A stretch of DNA of 64,000 bases from Nitrospira defluvii (GCF_905220995.1 NZ_CAJNBJ010000001.1:1178001-1242000); one strand, 5' to 3'. Positions 50,692-59,554 are shown, counted from the first letter of the stretch. Notes: generated by a model not told the origin, from the sequence alone. Numbers and translations are program-made.

Positions 50692-51215
50692 GGTGTCCAC
50701 CTCCTTAGAATGTGCCTCCAAAGCGTGAAGGCCGTGCCCATGTGAGGGAGAGAGTAGCAACGTGAGATTAAAGAGGTGTTAGTGAGACGTTAGAACACAT
50801 TAATCAAACTTCATCTGAAATATCAGCATGTTGACGTCCACGGCTTAGACAAATTGAGAGGCGATCAAGAGGGTTCTGTCTAAAATCCCCATGCGAAATG
50901 AGAGTCATGAGCCTGAGACGGCGCAGACCGCGCCCGCAGATCCAGAGCCATAGGGCAGGTGTGAAGAATCGTCGGGGCGCACTGATGGTGGTGTGGAACA
51001 CAACAAATAGATGTGTGACGACAGGGACTGGCCCTCGGGGTGGAAGAACCGTCGAGTTTCTTGACAGAACGTCCTTCATACTTTATCGATGAACTGGCGC
51101 TGCGCTCCCCATCGGGAGCGAACGCGTATTCGTGTCATCGGAGTCTGACATTCAACGCCCCAGACCGTATCAAGCGGAGGAGGGGTCTACGCGTATCTAC
51201 GCCGATTACTCAACT
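50692..51215. other. Intergenic region without a recognisable gene
   Basis: About 520 bases between the leftward small zinc-ribbon gene and the rightward PilZ gene. It includes AT-richer patches around 50770-50830. Frames here are short or in antisense and not protein-like. The frame of the PilZ gene is open from 51132, so that gene may begin somewhat upstream of 51216. Confidence 0.4.
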
Positions 51216-51716
51216 ATGGCTCAATTGCTGACGTGTCCACAGTGCGGGCAACATCACGTCTTTCGTTCCCGTTGTACCACGCTCATGGAGCGGCTCAAGT
51301 CGCTTGTCTACATCTCGCCATTCCACTGCCAATCGTGTAGTTGCCGCTTCTCGGCTTCACGGTGGGGATACAGTTATTCCAATCAGATGCTCGATCGTCG
51401 CGAACATTTGCGTATCCCGGTTCGACTGTTTTTGTCGTTCTCGGGAGGCAAGATACGTGGTGAAGGTACGGTGCTGGATATCTCGATGGGAGGATGTGTG
51501 ATCGAGAGTCAGGCGTCGGTCCACGTGGACGACATTTTCTATCTGCAAATCGTGCTCGAAAATGAGCAGGCTCCACTCGAGGTTGCGGCGATGGTCCGAT
51601 CCGTCAGCTCACGTGGCATTGCGTTTAAGTTTCTCCGCTCCGCGCAGGAGAACAAACGGCTCTTAGCGTTTGTGCAATCCAAGACGGAAATCTTGGGCAC
51701 ACACTCGTCCGTCTGA
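51216..51716 (+). CDS. Zinc-ribbon plus PilZ domain protein
   Basis: From ATG 51216 (frame open from GTG 51132) the 166-residue product has an N-terminal Cys-rich module: Cys7, Cys10, Cys20, Cys38, Cys41 and Cys43, in MAQLLTCPQCGQH and HCQSCSCRF. A PilZ domain from about residue 58 shows the c-di-GMP-binding RxxxR in RREHLR (61-66) and the DISMGG motif (88-93, matching D/NxSxxG). Both halves of the ligand site are intact, so it probably binds cyclic di-GMP. The link between ribbon and PilZ is uncommon. Output unknown; no diguanylate cyclase is adjacent. Confidence 0.8.
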   Translation: MAQLLTCPQCGQHHVFRSRCTTLMERLKSLVYISPFHCQSCSCRFSASRWGYSYSNQMLDRREHLRIPVRLFLSFSGGKIRGEGTVLDISMGGCVIESQASVHVDDIFYLQIVLENEQAPLEVAAMVRSVSSRGIAFKFLRSAQENKRLLAFVQSKTEILGTHSSV

Positions 51717-51795
51717 CCCTCCTCGCATCTCGCAGGCTGGTGGCCCTCGTCTCAGCCCCCGCAGCGTCCACGAAAAAAATCTTGCGGATATTCTG

Positions 51796-52104
51796 CTACA
51801 GTGGAGTTTCCCAGGCCGAGGCTTGCGGATAGTCCGTGGTCAACCGTTCGTGTTCGGCGTGGTCGAACGATTCAACGATCAGGTCGGTGCGGTTCAATGG
51901 TTCAGGACAGGAGGGTGAGGAGAGAAAGTCTACATAGGCCTGTGCCTTCGCCTCAGTGCTGAATCGGCAGAGTCCATACTCAGGCATGTGGGAAGAGGGA
52001 TGCCAGAAAGCCAAGCCGATCGAGCTACCCTGAAATACGCCCAGGGTGCGATGTCGAACCTGAAATCCTCCCGGCGTATCCGTTGAGCGGTCAAGTGCCA
52101 TCAT
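51796..52104 (-). CDS. Hypothetical protein
   Basis: A 102-residue frame starting at the double ATG 52104/52101. It has no signal peptide and is moderately charged: LGVFQGSSIGLAFWHPSSHMPEYGLCRFSTEAKAQAYVDFL is the central part, which could form a small alpha/beta domain. The frame lies in a 550-base gap between PilZ and lemA genes and has no antisense partner, which favours a real gene, but I recognise no family and the ribosome site is weak. The other frame in this gap, antisense to lemA's start, is rejected. Confidence 0.4.
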   Translation of the reverse strand: MMALDRSTDTPGGFQVRHRTLGVFQGSSIGLAFWHPSSHMPEYGLCRFSTEAKAQAYVDFLSSPSCPEPLNRTDLIVESFDHAEHERLTTDYPQASAWETPL

Positions 52105-52266
52105 GCGTCCAAAAGCTGATCTGCGAGTGGTGACGGGTAGTATAACAAGCTCACAGGGAGAAGCGACATCTCGAGAGGGCAAGTCTCCCGGAGATCATTG
52201 ACTTCGTCGGCATCAGCCTTAGGTGTTGAAGAAGCGCTGGTATGACGGCGGCGCGGAGGAGGAGTA

Positions 52267-52869
52267 ATGAGCATGATTGTTGCGCGAATGGTGCTGGTAT
52301 CGTTGCTGCTCACAGGCATGTTGACCTCATCGGGGTGCGGGTACAACGATCTGCAGGGGCTCGATGAAGACACCAAAGCCGCATGGAGCGAGGTCATCAA
52401 CCAATATCAACGCCGGGCCGACTTAATTCCCAATCTGGTGAATACGGTCAAAGGCTACGCTGCGCATGAAAGGGAGACCTTGGAGAGTGTGGTGCAGGCG
52501 CGCGCCAGGGCCACCAATGTGCAGATCACGCCGGAGTTCCTCAAGGACGAGGCGGCCTTCAAGAAATTCCAGGAGGCGCAGCAAGGCCTGTCCGGAGCGC
52601 TCGGGCGTTTGCTTGCACTGGCGGAACAGTATCCCAACCTCAAAGCGGATCAAGGGTTCCGCGATCTTCAAAGCCAATTGGAAGGAACTGAAAACCGCAT
52701 CACCGTGGCGCGCAAGCGCTACATCGAGAAGGTGGCGGAGTTCAACAAGATGGTCCGCTACTTCCCCACGAACCTGACGGCCAAATTCCTTCTCCATTTA
52801 GACGAGAAGGCCAACTTCACCGTGGCCGACGAAAAAGCTGTGGCGAAGCCGCCGGAAGTAAAGTTCTAA
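52267..52869 (+). CDS. lemA: LemA family lipoprotein
   Basis: A 200-residue protein starting at ATG 52267 after GGAGGAG. The signal ends in lipobox SSGC (Cys24). The helical LemA domain has YNDLQGLDEDTKAAWSEVINQYQRRADLIPNLVNTVKGYAAHE and the later TENRITVARKRYIEKVAEFNKMVRYFPTNL, both diagnostic. LemA proteins are membrane-linked and of unclear function. It is followed by two TPM-domain genes, the second overlapping the first, a three-gene set found across many bacteria and probably forming an envelope unit. Confidence 0.9.
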   Translation: MSMIVARMVLVSLLLTGMLTSSGCGYNDLQGLDEDTKAAWSEVINQYQRRADLIPNLVNTVKGYAAHERETLESVVQARARATNVQITPEFLKDEAAFKKFQEAQQGLSGALGRLLALAEQYPNLKADQGFRDLQSQLEGTENRITVARKRYIEKVAEFNKMVRYFPTNLTAKFLLHLDEKANFTVADEKAVAKPPEVKF

Positions 52870-52900
52870 CCTCCGTCTCGTGCGGCAGGGAGCGAATGCG

Positions 52901-53785
52901 ATGCGGCTGTGTGGCCGAGTAAGGAAAGCTGTCCTTGCCGGATGGGTATGGCTCGTGCTGATGCCCGGCCTTCCGGCCTTGGCGCTGGACGTTCCCTCGC
53001 TCAGCGGCCCTGTGGTCGATGTGGCGCATGTTTTGCCGCCTGCCACAGTCGAGCAATTGAGCCAAGAACTCCGCGCTCATGAAGCGAAGACCTCCAACCA
53101 GGTGGTGGTACTGATTGTGCCATCACTGGAGGGCGAGCCGCTGTTCGATTTTTCCCATCGCGTGGCGACGACCTGGAAGCTGGGTCGGAAGGGCACGGAC
53201 AACGGCGTCTTGCTCCTCGTGGCGCTCAAGGATCGAAAAGTTCGTCTGGAAGTCGGCTATGGGCTTGAAGGGGCCTTGACCGACGCACGCTCAGCTCAGA
53301 TCATCAGAAACGAAATCGTGCCGCGGTTTCGGACCGGCGAGTTTGCGGCGGGTATCACCGTCGGGGTGCGGGCTGTGTTAAGCACCATCGAGGGGACCTA
53401 CCATGTTCCTGAACGCCCTACGGTTAGCCCTTCAGATAGTGACAGGCTGGGGCAGGTCTTGTTGGCCGTGATCGTCGGCGTGGTGATCGGCCTCTTGTTT
53501 TCCCGGGCCCACCGAGTCCTCGGGCCTGTCGTGGGCGGTGGTTTGTCGTTCGTCGCGGCGCCGTGGCTGGTCCCCGCCCTCATCGCCGGCGGGTTAAGTC
53601 TGTTGCTGGTGAGTCTGTTGGGTGGATGGGGGCTATCGGTCGGGCCGAGGCGAGGGCGTCGCACCAGCGGGTTCGATGAGACCTGGTTCAGCACTCAGCG
53701 AGGAGGGTGGGGAAGCGGTGATCTGAGCGGGTCATTCGGCGGCGGCGGGGATTTTGGAGGAGGAGGTGCCAGTGGCGACTGGTGA
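52901..53785 (+). CDS. TPM domain protein (YgcG-like) with signal peptide and C-terminal Gly-rich tail
   Basis: ATG 52901 with GGGAG upstream starts a signal peptide ending ALA-LDV. Residues 35-160 are a TPM (thylakoid phosphatase-like) domain: VVDVAHVLPPATVEQL, then VVVLIVPSLEGEPLFDFSHRVATTWKLGRKGTDNGVLLLVALKDRKVRLEVG and a YGLEGALTDA metal-site region. Two membrane segments (about 185-205 and 215-240) follow, and the C-terminus is GGGGDFGGGGASGDW, the usual tail. Member of the LemA-TPM module; function unproven. Confidence 0.88.
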   Translation: MRLCGRVRKAVLAGWVWLVLMPGLPALALDVPSLSGPVVDVAHVLPPATVEQLSQELRAHEAKTSNQVVVLIVPSLEGEPLFDFSHRVATTWKLGRKGTDNGVLLLVALKDRKVRLEVGYGLEGALTDARSAQIIRNEIVPRFRTGEFAAGITVGVRAVLSTIEGTYHVPERPTVSPSDSDRLGQVLLAVIVGVVIGLLFSRAHRVLGPVVGGGLSFVAAPWLVPALIAGGLSLLLVSLLGGWGLSVGPRRGRRTSGFDETWFSTQRGGWGSGDLSGSFGGGGDFGGGGASGDW

Positions 53786-54434
53786 GCGGCCGGCACTGAC
53801 CGATGAGGAGCGCGCACGGATTGAGGCGGCGGTGCATGCCGCCGAACAGATGACCAGCGCGGAGATTGTCCCCATGATTGTCGGGCGGTCTGGTCTGTAC
53901 CGCGAGGCGCACCATCGAGCAGGTCTGCTGGCAGCCGCGCTGATGCTGACCGCGTTACTCACGATCGACAGCGTCTGGCTGCCCTGGGGATGGCATGCCG
54001 CCAATGCGGTGTGGTTGCTGGGGGCGGCGCTGGCCGCCTACGCCGGCGGCTCATGGATCGGGCGGTGGCCGCCCGTGTTGCGCCTCTTCACGTCCCATGA
54101 ACGGATGCGGCACAAAGTGCAATTGCGCGCGGAGCGGGCGTTCGCCCAGCATGGACTCACGCGCACGCGTGAACGGACCGGATTGTTGCTGATGGTGTCT
54201 TGGCTTGAGCGTCAGGTCTACGTGCTGGCCGACCATGCCCTTCGCGATCGGGTGTCGACTGAGCAGTGGCAGGACGTGACAGGGGTGATGGTCGAGCGTT
54301 TGAGGGCCGGGGATCTCGCTGGCGGGTTGTGTCGTGGAATCGAGGCGAGCGGAAGACTCTTGGCGCCTGTGTGTCCCCCTCGTAGCGGAGATAATCCGAA
54401 CGAATTGTCCAACGATGTGATCCAGGATCTCTGA
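53772..54434 (+). CDS. Second TPM domain protein
   Basis: Starts at GTG 53772, overlapping the Gly-rich tail of the previous gene by 14 bases, with GGAGGAGG a few bases upstream. The 220-residue protein begins with LTDEERARIEAAVHAAEQMTSAEIVPMIV, has two membrane segments (about residues 50-95), and a TPM-like C-terminal domain with ERTGLLLMVSWLERQVYVLADHALRDRV. The usual plan for this family places it with LemA and YgcG-type protein as a membrane complex. No catalytic activity is established. Confidence 0.8.
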   Translation: MATGERPALTDEERARIEAAVHAAEQMTSAEIVPMIVGRSGLYREAHHRAGLLAAALMLTALLTIDSVWLPWGWHAANAVWLLGAALAAYAGGSWIGRWPPVLRLFTSHERMRHKVQLRAERAFAQHGLTRTRERTGLLLMVSWLERQVYVLADHALRDRVSTEQWQDVTGVMVERLRAGDLAGGLCRGIEASGRLLAPVCPPRSGDNPNELSNDVIQDL

Positions 54435-54492
54435 TGGCCGGTTCTTCGCGGAGAATGGACGGCTCCGCTGCGTTTGGTTACAATCCCTGATA

Positions 54493-56121
54493 ATGTCGGA
54501 TCCCGCCGCTCCTGTTGAACCATCTCGACCAGCTTCGGACGAGACCCATTCCGTCGTCAAGGCGGCGGGCCTCATTGGTGTGGCCACATTATCCAGCCGC
54601 ATCCTCGGATTCGTCCGGGATATGGTGTTGGCCAGACTTTTCGGTGCGACCCCGGCGGCGGACGCATTTTTCGTCGCCTATCGGGTTCCCAATTTGTTAC
54701 GGGAATTGTTTGCAGAAGGGTCGATGTCGGCGGCCTTCATTCCGGTTTTTACCGAATACTACACTCTGAAAGCCAAACGGGACGCCTGGGAACTGGCCAG
54801 CGCCACGTTCACGACGCTGCTCACGATCGTCACCGCCGTTACGTTGCTCGGGATTCTGGCCGCACCCGGTATCGTGTGGCTCCTCGCCCCAGGATTTCGC
54901 GAAAGCCCCGACAAGTTGGCGTTGACGAGCCTGTTGACCCAGGTGATGTTTCCCTACCTGATTTTCATCAGTCTGGCCGCGCTCGCCATGGGGATTCTCA
55001 ATTCGTTGCGGGCCTTTGCCGCCCCGGCTTTCTCGCCGGTCTTCTTCAATGTCTTCACCATTGCTTGCATGCTGTTCCTGGCGCCTTGGCTACCAGAACC
55101 TATTATTGGAGTGGCGATCGGCATCGTGGTCGGCGGGCTGGCTCAATTTGCGATGCAGCTCCCCGGCTTGAAGGGCCGCGGCATGCTGTTCGGCTGGCGG
55201 TTCAATCCCGGCCATCCCGGTGTGAAACGCATCGGGTTGTTGATGGTGCCTTCGCTGCTGGGATTGTCGGTGACGCAGATTAATATCACCGTCAGCACGA
55301 TTCTCGCGTCGTATTTCCCCGGCGGTCCGACCTATTTGTTCTACGGCATGCGGCTGATCCAGTTTCCGCTCGGCATTTTCGGGGTGGCGCTGGCGACGGC
55401 GATTCTGCCGACCCTTTCCGCCCAGGCCGCCCGCGGGGCGCTCGACGAGTTACGGACGACGATTGGGTTCGGACTCAGGATGATTTTTTTCATCATCCTG
55501 CCGGCCATGGTGGGATTGATTCTTCTGCGTTATCCGATCGTGCATCTGGTGTTCGAGCATGGATCGTTTACGCAGGCAGACACGCTGGCCACGGCCACGG
55601 CGCTGTTGTGTTACGCCGTCGGACTCTGGGCCTTCGCCGGGGTACGGATTATTGTGTCCGCATTTTATTCGTTGCAGGATACGAGGACGCCGGCGATCAC
55701 GGCGGGCATCGCCGTCATGGCCAATATTCTCCTGTCGCTCTGGCTGATGACTCTCTTGGGCGCCGCGGGCTTGGCGTTGGCCACGGCCTTGGCGTCTATG
55801 CTGAACGGGAGCATTCTTGTCGGGGTCCTCCATCGCCGACTGGGGCGTGTCGCTTGGGAGGCCGTATTGCGATCGGTCGCTCGGGTGCTGGGCGCCTGCA
55901 TTCCGATGGTCGCGATCTGCTTATGGATCGCGGGTGCTTCACTGTGGACGGAGAGCGGCGGCTGGATCCTGAAGTCCGCCATGCTCTTCGGCGGTATCGG
56001 ACTGAGCATCACGGCCTATCTCGGGGTGCATCTGGTGCTTGGGTCGGAGGAACTGGACGTGGTATTAGGAATGGTGAAACGAAAACTCGGGCGAGTCGCA
56101 CGGAAATTCGGCGCAGGATGA
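54493..56121 (+). CDS. murJ: Lipid II flippase MurJ
   Basis: A 542-residue membrane protein with about 14 hydrophobic segments and the MurJ signature ATLSSRILGFVRDMVLARLFGA, then DAFFVAYRVPNLLRELFAEGSMSAAFIPVF. Conserved Arg residues of the central cavity are present in these motifs. It moves lipid II across the inner membrane for peptidoglycan synthesis. The 17-base tail before ogt suggests the two are transcribed together. Length is slightly above the typical 510, all in the C-terminal helices. Confidence 0.94.
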   Translation: MSDPAAPVEPSRPASDETHSVVKAAGLIGVATLSSRILGFVRDMVLARLFGATPAADAFFVAYRVPNLLRELFAEGSMSAAFIPVFTEYYTLKAKRDAWELASATFTTLLTIVTAVTLLGILAAPGIVWLLAPGFRESPDKLALTSLLTQVMFPYLIFISLAALAMGILNSLRAFAAPAFSPVFFNVFTIACMLFLAPWLPEPIIGVAIGIVVGGLAQFAMQLPGLKGRGMLFGWRFNPGHPGVKRIGLLMVPSLLGLSVTQINITVSTILASYFPGGPTYLFYGMRLIQFPLGIFGVALATAILPTLSAQAARGALDELRTTIGFGLRMIFFIILPAMVGLILLRYPIVHLVFEHGSFTQADTLATATALLCYAVGLWAFAGVRIIVSAFYSLQDTRTPAITAGIAVMANILLSLWLMTLLGAAGLALATALASMLNGSILVGVLHRRLGRVAWEAVLRSVARVLGACIPMVAICLWIAGASLWTESGGWILKSAMLFGGIGLSITAYLGVHLVLGSEELDVVLGMVKRKLGRVARKFGAG

Positions 56122-56122
56122 C

Positions 56123-56617
56123 ATGACGCAGGCCAGCACGTTCAAGACACCTTGGGGCTGGGTGACGATCACCGCCTCAGAGAAGGGATTGACCTCGATC
56201 GACCTGTCTCCTTCGGCCCGCGTGAGCGAGTCGGGACCAGTGGGAGATGATCCTGCCGGTGCCATTGTGGAGGAGGCGAAGCGACAGCTATTGGCCTACC
56301 TGGATGGGGCGAGGCGTGAGTTTTCGCTCCCGGTGGATTGGTCGGCGGGAACGACGTTCCAACGAAACGTGTGGCGAGCGATCACCAAGATTCCCTACGG
56401 CCGGCTGCGCTCCTATCAATGGGTTGCCGTGCGGGTCGGTGGGAAACAGTATGCGAGAGCCGTGGGGATGGCCCTGGGGGCGAATCCGGTACCCATCGTG
56501 GTGCCCTGTCATCGGATCGTGGCGCATGATGGATCGTTGGGCGGGTTTTCCTGCGGGTTGCCGCTGAAACGGCGTCTCCTCAAACTGGAAGGGACGCTTG
56601 ATCAACTCCTGTCCTAG
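56123..56617 (+). CDS. ogt: Methylated-DNA-protein-cysteine methyltransferase (Ogt type)
   Basis: A 164-residue DNA-repair protein that removes O6-methylguanine by self-methylation. The active-site motif IVVPCHRIVAHDG gives the acceptor Cys129. TFQRNVWRAITKIPYGRLRSY is the helix-turn-helix DNA-binding part with the conserved Tyr and Arg. The N-terminal domain is present but short, as in Ogt rather than Ada. Starts one base after murJ. Its stop TAG is also the first triplet of family B copy 3. Confidence 0.92.
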   Translation: MTQASTFKTPWGWVTITASEKGLTSIDLSPSARVSESGPVGDDPAGAIVEEAKRQLLAYLDGARREFSLPVDWSAGTTFQRNVWRAITKIPYGRLRSYQWVAVRVGGKQYARAVGMALGANPVPIVVPCHRIVAHDGSLGGFSCGLPLKRRLLKLEGTLDQLLS

Positions 56618-56755
56618 CCCACAGTGTTCATGAGCGCTTCCACTGCCATCGCCGATCCGCCGCTGCGACGAGCCTCCGGCCGCCGGGCTCCGCGCGCCAG
56701 TTTCGCGACGCGGCTCAGCGATTTCGTGACGAACCGTCACGAATAATGCGGGCTC
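56615..56755 (+). repeat. Family B inverted-repeat element, copy 3 (short)
   Basis: A 141-base element from TAGCCCACAGTGTTCATGAG to CGTCACGAATAATGCGGGCT. Tips are inverted repeats with a few mismatches. Inner arms GCTTCCACTGCCATCGCCGATCCGC and CGCGGCTCAGCGATTTCG pair partly, as in copy 1, but the central part with its hairpin is deleted. The first triplet is the stop of ogt. Confidence 0.7.
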
Positions 56756-56819
56756 GCCTCCCCGGCCCATTCAAGACGAACAAGACATCCCCCATGCATC
56801 ACAAGGCTGGTCTGTTCCC

Positions 56820-57269
56820 ATGAAGGCAGTTATTCAACGTGTGACACGAGCCTCCGTCGAGGTAGAGGGACACACCGTCGGCCGTATTGGTGTCGGTCTC
56901 CTGGTGTTGTTGGGTATAGCCAAAGGCGACGAGGAGCGTGATCTGCTGCACGTAGTCGACAAGCTTCATACGCTCAGGATCTTTGCCGATGAGCAAGGAA
57001 AAATGAACCGATCTTTGACTGAGGTCGGCGGCGCGATCCTGCTCGTGTCTCAGTTCACGTTGCTTGGTGATACCACAAAGGGGCGTCGCCCGGGGTTCGA
57101 TCACGCGGCCCCGCCGGACGAGGCGCGGAGATGGTATGAGCAGGCGGTGACTCGCCTTCGCTCGGCCGGAGTGAAGGTGGAAACAGGTGTGTTCGGTGCT
57201 CATATGCAGGTGGAACTCCTGAATGATGGGCCGGTGACGTTTCTGTTGGACAGTCGTCGGGGATCGTGA
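56820..57269 (+). CDS. dtd: D-aminoacyl-tRNA deacylase Dtd
   Basis: A 149-residue enzyme starting [15 protein letters not shown]. The diagnostic motifs are [17 protein letters not shown] and, at the C-terminus, [13 protein letters not shown] (Gly-cisPro region that rejects L-amino acids). It hydrolyses D-amino acids mistakenly attached to tRNA. Dimeric fold, normal length. It lies after family B copy 3 with 65 bases of separation. A family A repeat follows in the other orientation. Confidence 0.95.
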   Translation: MKAVIQRVTRASVEVEGHTVGRIGVGLLVLLGIAKGDEERDLLHVVDKLHTLRIFADEQGKMNRSLTEVGGAILLVSQFTLLGDTTKGRRPGFDHAAPPDEARRWYEQAVTRLRSAGVKVETGVFGAHMQVELLNDGPVTFLLDSRRGS

Positions 57270-57350
57270 GTCCATGAGCATAGCCGGCGATGAATGGTAT
57301 TTCCTTTGCCTCATCGGCACATCGACTGGTTATGTGATGATGAAAGATCC

Positions 57351-57476
57351 ACAGGGTGCTCAAAAAGACCGTCCAGCCAGGCGCAGCGATGCGAAGGGGC
57401 GAGGCGTACCCGTGTGGTACGTTGAGCCTCTGAGCGATGTGAGAACGCCGCTGGTGGACTTTTTCAGCATCCTGTT
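57351..57476 (-). repeat. Family A inverted-repeat element, copy 6
   Basis: A 126-base element with tips ACAGGGTGCTCAAAAAG and CTTTTTCAGCATCCTGT (near-perfect inverted repeats). Core arms GTCCAGCCAGGCGCAGCGATGCG and GCGATGTGAGAACGCCGCTGG match other members, with hairpin CGTACCCGTGTGGTACG in the middle. This is the same plan and length as copy 1, inverted. It sits in the 314-base gap between dtd and the next gene, not touching a stop codon on either side. Confidence 0.8.
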
Positions 57477-57583
57477 AAGTCTTCCGTGCGGATGCCGATA
57501 GAGAAGCAGGGAGAAAGTCCGTTTGGTTTGAGTCTGGTCTGTTATACTACCTGCAAAGGGCAGGGATTGCCCGGGAGGTTGAG

Positions 57584-58150
57584 ATGGGAAGTCCCGTTTC
57601 TCGCAGCCATCCACTCCGCCAGCTCTTCGGTGCATTGACGGAAAAGAGTTTCACTGAACACCTCGGGTGGCCGGATCTGAATGTCACCGAGTATCTCTCC
57701 AACCTGCTCGTCGAGTTCGCGCACAGCGATCAACTCTACAAAATCCAGAATACCCAGGGCCGCGCGGTCGATTCGGTCGTCGACATGCTGTTCGAATCCG
57801 AAGTGCTCTTGGGCGCGCACTCGTTCGAGCGAGAGCGCGATGTGCATCGGCACATTGGCGACTTTACCCTGTTCATGACGGGGCTCTTTCCTGAATACCT
57901 CCGCCGGCTCAAGACGGTCGGTCGCATCTACCACAAAGATTTCCTGGTGGATTATGTGAAGACGGGCAAACGCTCGTATGGGCTGGTCGCGGAGTACGGC
58001 AGTGTCGACCCGCAACAGGACTCGCCTTTGTTTAGAAAGTTGTCGGAAAACTTTGAGCTCTGCGTGACCGGATTAGGATTCGTCCGCTCGGATTTGGATC
58101 GTATGCAAGATCCCACCTGCCGCCGCGTGAAAGACTTGCTGCTGAATTGA
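57584..58150 (+). CDS. Conserved hypothetical protein
   Basis: A 188-residue cytoplasmic protein with a ribosome site GGGAGG before the ATG. It has no signal or membrane segment. It is largely helical, with a pattern of conserved-looking residues: TEYLSNLLVEFAHSDQLYK, then MLFESEVLLGAHSFERERDVHRHIGDFTLFMTGLFPEYLRRL, and DFLVDYVKTGKRSY. Several His and Asp/Glu could form a metal site. Unknown family. Its stop overlaps the TTG start of the isoaspartyl peptidase (TTGA), so they are co-translated. Confidence 0.65.
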   Translation: MGSPVSRSHPLRQLFGALTEKSFTEHLGWPDLNVTEYLSNLLVEFAHSDQLYKIQNTQGRAVDSVVDMLFESEVLLGAHSFERERDVHRHIGDFTLFMTGLFPEYLRRLKTVGRIYHKDFLVDYVKTGKRSYGLVAEYGSVDPQQDSPLFRKLSENFELCVTGLGFVRSDLDRMQDPTCRRVKDLLLN

Positions 58151-59109
58151 CACGTACACGACCGACCCTTCTCATCCATGGTGGCGCGGGGCGCCGCGCC
58201 ATGACCGCCGTCCAAGCGGAGTGCCTTGAGGCCGCCCTGGCCGAGGGGCATCATTTGCTCATGGCCGGGAAACCCGCACTTTCAGTCGTTGAGGAAGCGA
58301 TTCGCCGACTGGAAGATTCCGGACTGTTTAATGCCGGGCGCGGTTCGAACCGGCAACTCGACGGCGTGTGCCGTATGGATGCGTCGATCATGGAGGGCCA
58401 TGACTTGCGAGCCGGGGCCGTGGCGTCCATCGAGGGTATTGTCCATCCGGTGACGGCTGCCAGGCTGGTGATGGAACAGACCGCGCATGTGCTGCTGGTC
58501 GGACAGTCGGCGTCCCGCTTCGCCCGCTATTTCGGATTGGAGCGCATCCCCCGTGCCAAAGCAACGGTTGGCCCCCAACCTCGGCAACTCCGACCGCGCG
58601 CCGGGGTGAGTCGCACAGTGCGCTTGCACCAGGCGATTCTAAAAACCGGCCGCCTTCGGGCAAGGAGTCTGGGGAAAGAAACGGTGGGGGCGGTGGCGCT
58701 GGATCTGTCGGGCACCGTCGCTGCGGGGGCTTCGACCGGTGGCGTGGATGTCATGTTGCCCGGCCGGGTGGGCGATACGCCCTTGATCGGCTGCGGGGTC
58801 TACGCCGACAACGACGCCGGTGCCGTCTCGATGACGGGATTGGGAGAGAGCATCATCCGTGTGGCTGTGGCCAAGGAGATCACCGATTGTCTCGCCGCCG
58901 GCGTGAGTCCGACCGTGGCAGCCACCCGGGTGCTCCGTAAGGTGGTACAGCGCGTCCACGGCGCGGCCGGGGTGTTGGTGTTGTCGCCTGATGGCCGATT
59001 CGCCATTCGCCACAGTACGCCGCACATGGCGGCCGGGGTCATCGGGCGTGGTGGCCGACCGTTTGTGCGTAGCCGGTTTGTGTCGCGCCATACAGATGTG
59101 ATTGAGTAA
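58147..59109 (+). CDS. iaaA: Isoaspartyl peptidase / L-asparaginase (Ntn hydrolase)
   Basis: A 320-residue Ntn-hydrolase of the plant-type asparaginase family. The opening TLLIHGGAGRRAMT, then FNAGRGSNRQLDG and MDASIMEG, precede the autocleavage site GKETVGAVALD with the nucleophile Thr179. After it come AGASTGGVDVMLPGRVGDTPLIGCGVYADN. It splits itself into two subunits and cleaves isoaspartyl dipeptides or asparagine. The TTG start overlaps the previous stop. It is followed closely by a VOC gene. Confidence 0.9.
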   Translation: MTRTRPTLLIHGGAGRRAMTAVQAECLEAALAEGHHLLMAGKPALSVVEEAIRRLEDSGLFNAGRGSNRQLDGVCRMDASIMEGHDLRAGAVASIEGIVHPVTAARLVMEQTAHVLLVGQSASRFARYFGLERIPRAKATVGPQPRQLRPRAGVSRTVRLHQAILKTGRLRARSLGKETVGAVALDLSGTVAAGASTGGVDVMLPGRVGDTPLIGCGVYADNDAGAVSMTGLGESIIRVAVAKEITDCLAAGVSPTVAATRVLRKVVQRVHGAAGVLVLSPDGRFAIRHSTPHMAAGVIGRGGRPFVRSRFVSRHTDVIE

Positions 59110-59125
59110 AGAAAGGAGCCCAACC

Positions 59126-59554
59126 ATGCCCGCACTGTTTCACCTCGCGTTTCCCGTTCACGATTTGGCGGCGGCCAAACGGTTTTATGTCGACGGTCTG
59201 GGTTGCGCGCTCGGGCGGGAATCCTCCACGGCTGCGATGCTCGGACTCGCCGGTCATCAAATCGTCGCCCATCTCTGCCCGGAGGAGATCCATCGGCAAA
59301 AGGGCATTTATCCCCGGCATTTCGGGCTGGTGTTGACGCAGGAGGAGGAATGGCAGGCGTTAGCCGATCGTGCGCAGGCCAACCACCTCACGTTTTATCA
59401 GCAGCCACGCCGTCGCTTTCCCGGGACACGGATTGAGCACCGCACGTTTTTCCTAGAGGACCCATCAGGAAATCTGCTCGAATTTAAGTATTACGTCCAC
59501 GAGTCGGCGATCTTCGGAGAACAGGACTACGCCTCAGTCGGCGAGTCCAAGTAG
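59126..59554 (+). CDS. VOC superfamily (glyoxalase-like) protein
   Basis: A 142-residue protein from ATG 59126, preceded by AGAAAGGAGCC. Two beta-alpha-beta-beta-beta modules: FHLAFPVHDLAAAKRFYVDGLGC opens the first, and FFLEDPSGNLLEFKYYVHES closes the second with metal-ligand Glu in the final strand. His6 and Glu near residue 122 fit a typical metal site. The fold includes dioxygenases and resistance proteins; substrate unknown. It follows the isoaspartyl peptidase by 16 bases. Confidence 0.85.
   Translation: MPALFHLAFPVHDLAAAKRFYVDGLGCALGRESSTAAMLGLAGHQIVAHLCPEEIHRQKGIYPRHFGLVLTQEEEWQALADRAQANHLTFYQQPRRRFPGTRIEHRTFFLEDPSGNLLEFKYYVHESAIFGEQDYASVGESK

Noticed and set aside
52101-52400. Leftward 99-codon frame at the lemA start
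   Set aside because: Antisense to the lemA leader and its signal peptide; no ribosome site, and LemA is a firmly recognised family.
4521-57476. Family A and B elements as insertion sequences
   Set aside because: No transposase gene lies in or next to any copy and no target-site duplication was clear, so they are reported only as repeats.
58330-58345. GGTTCGAACC-like motif as a tRNA T-arm
   Set aside because: It is within the isoaspartyl peptidase coding frame and no acceptor stem or anticodon arm fits around it.
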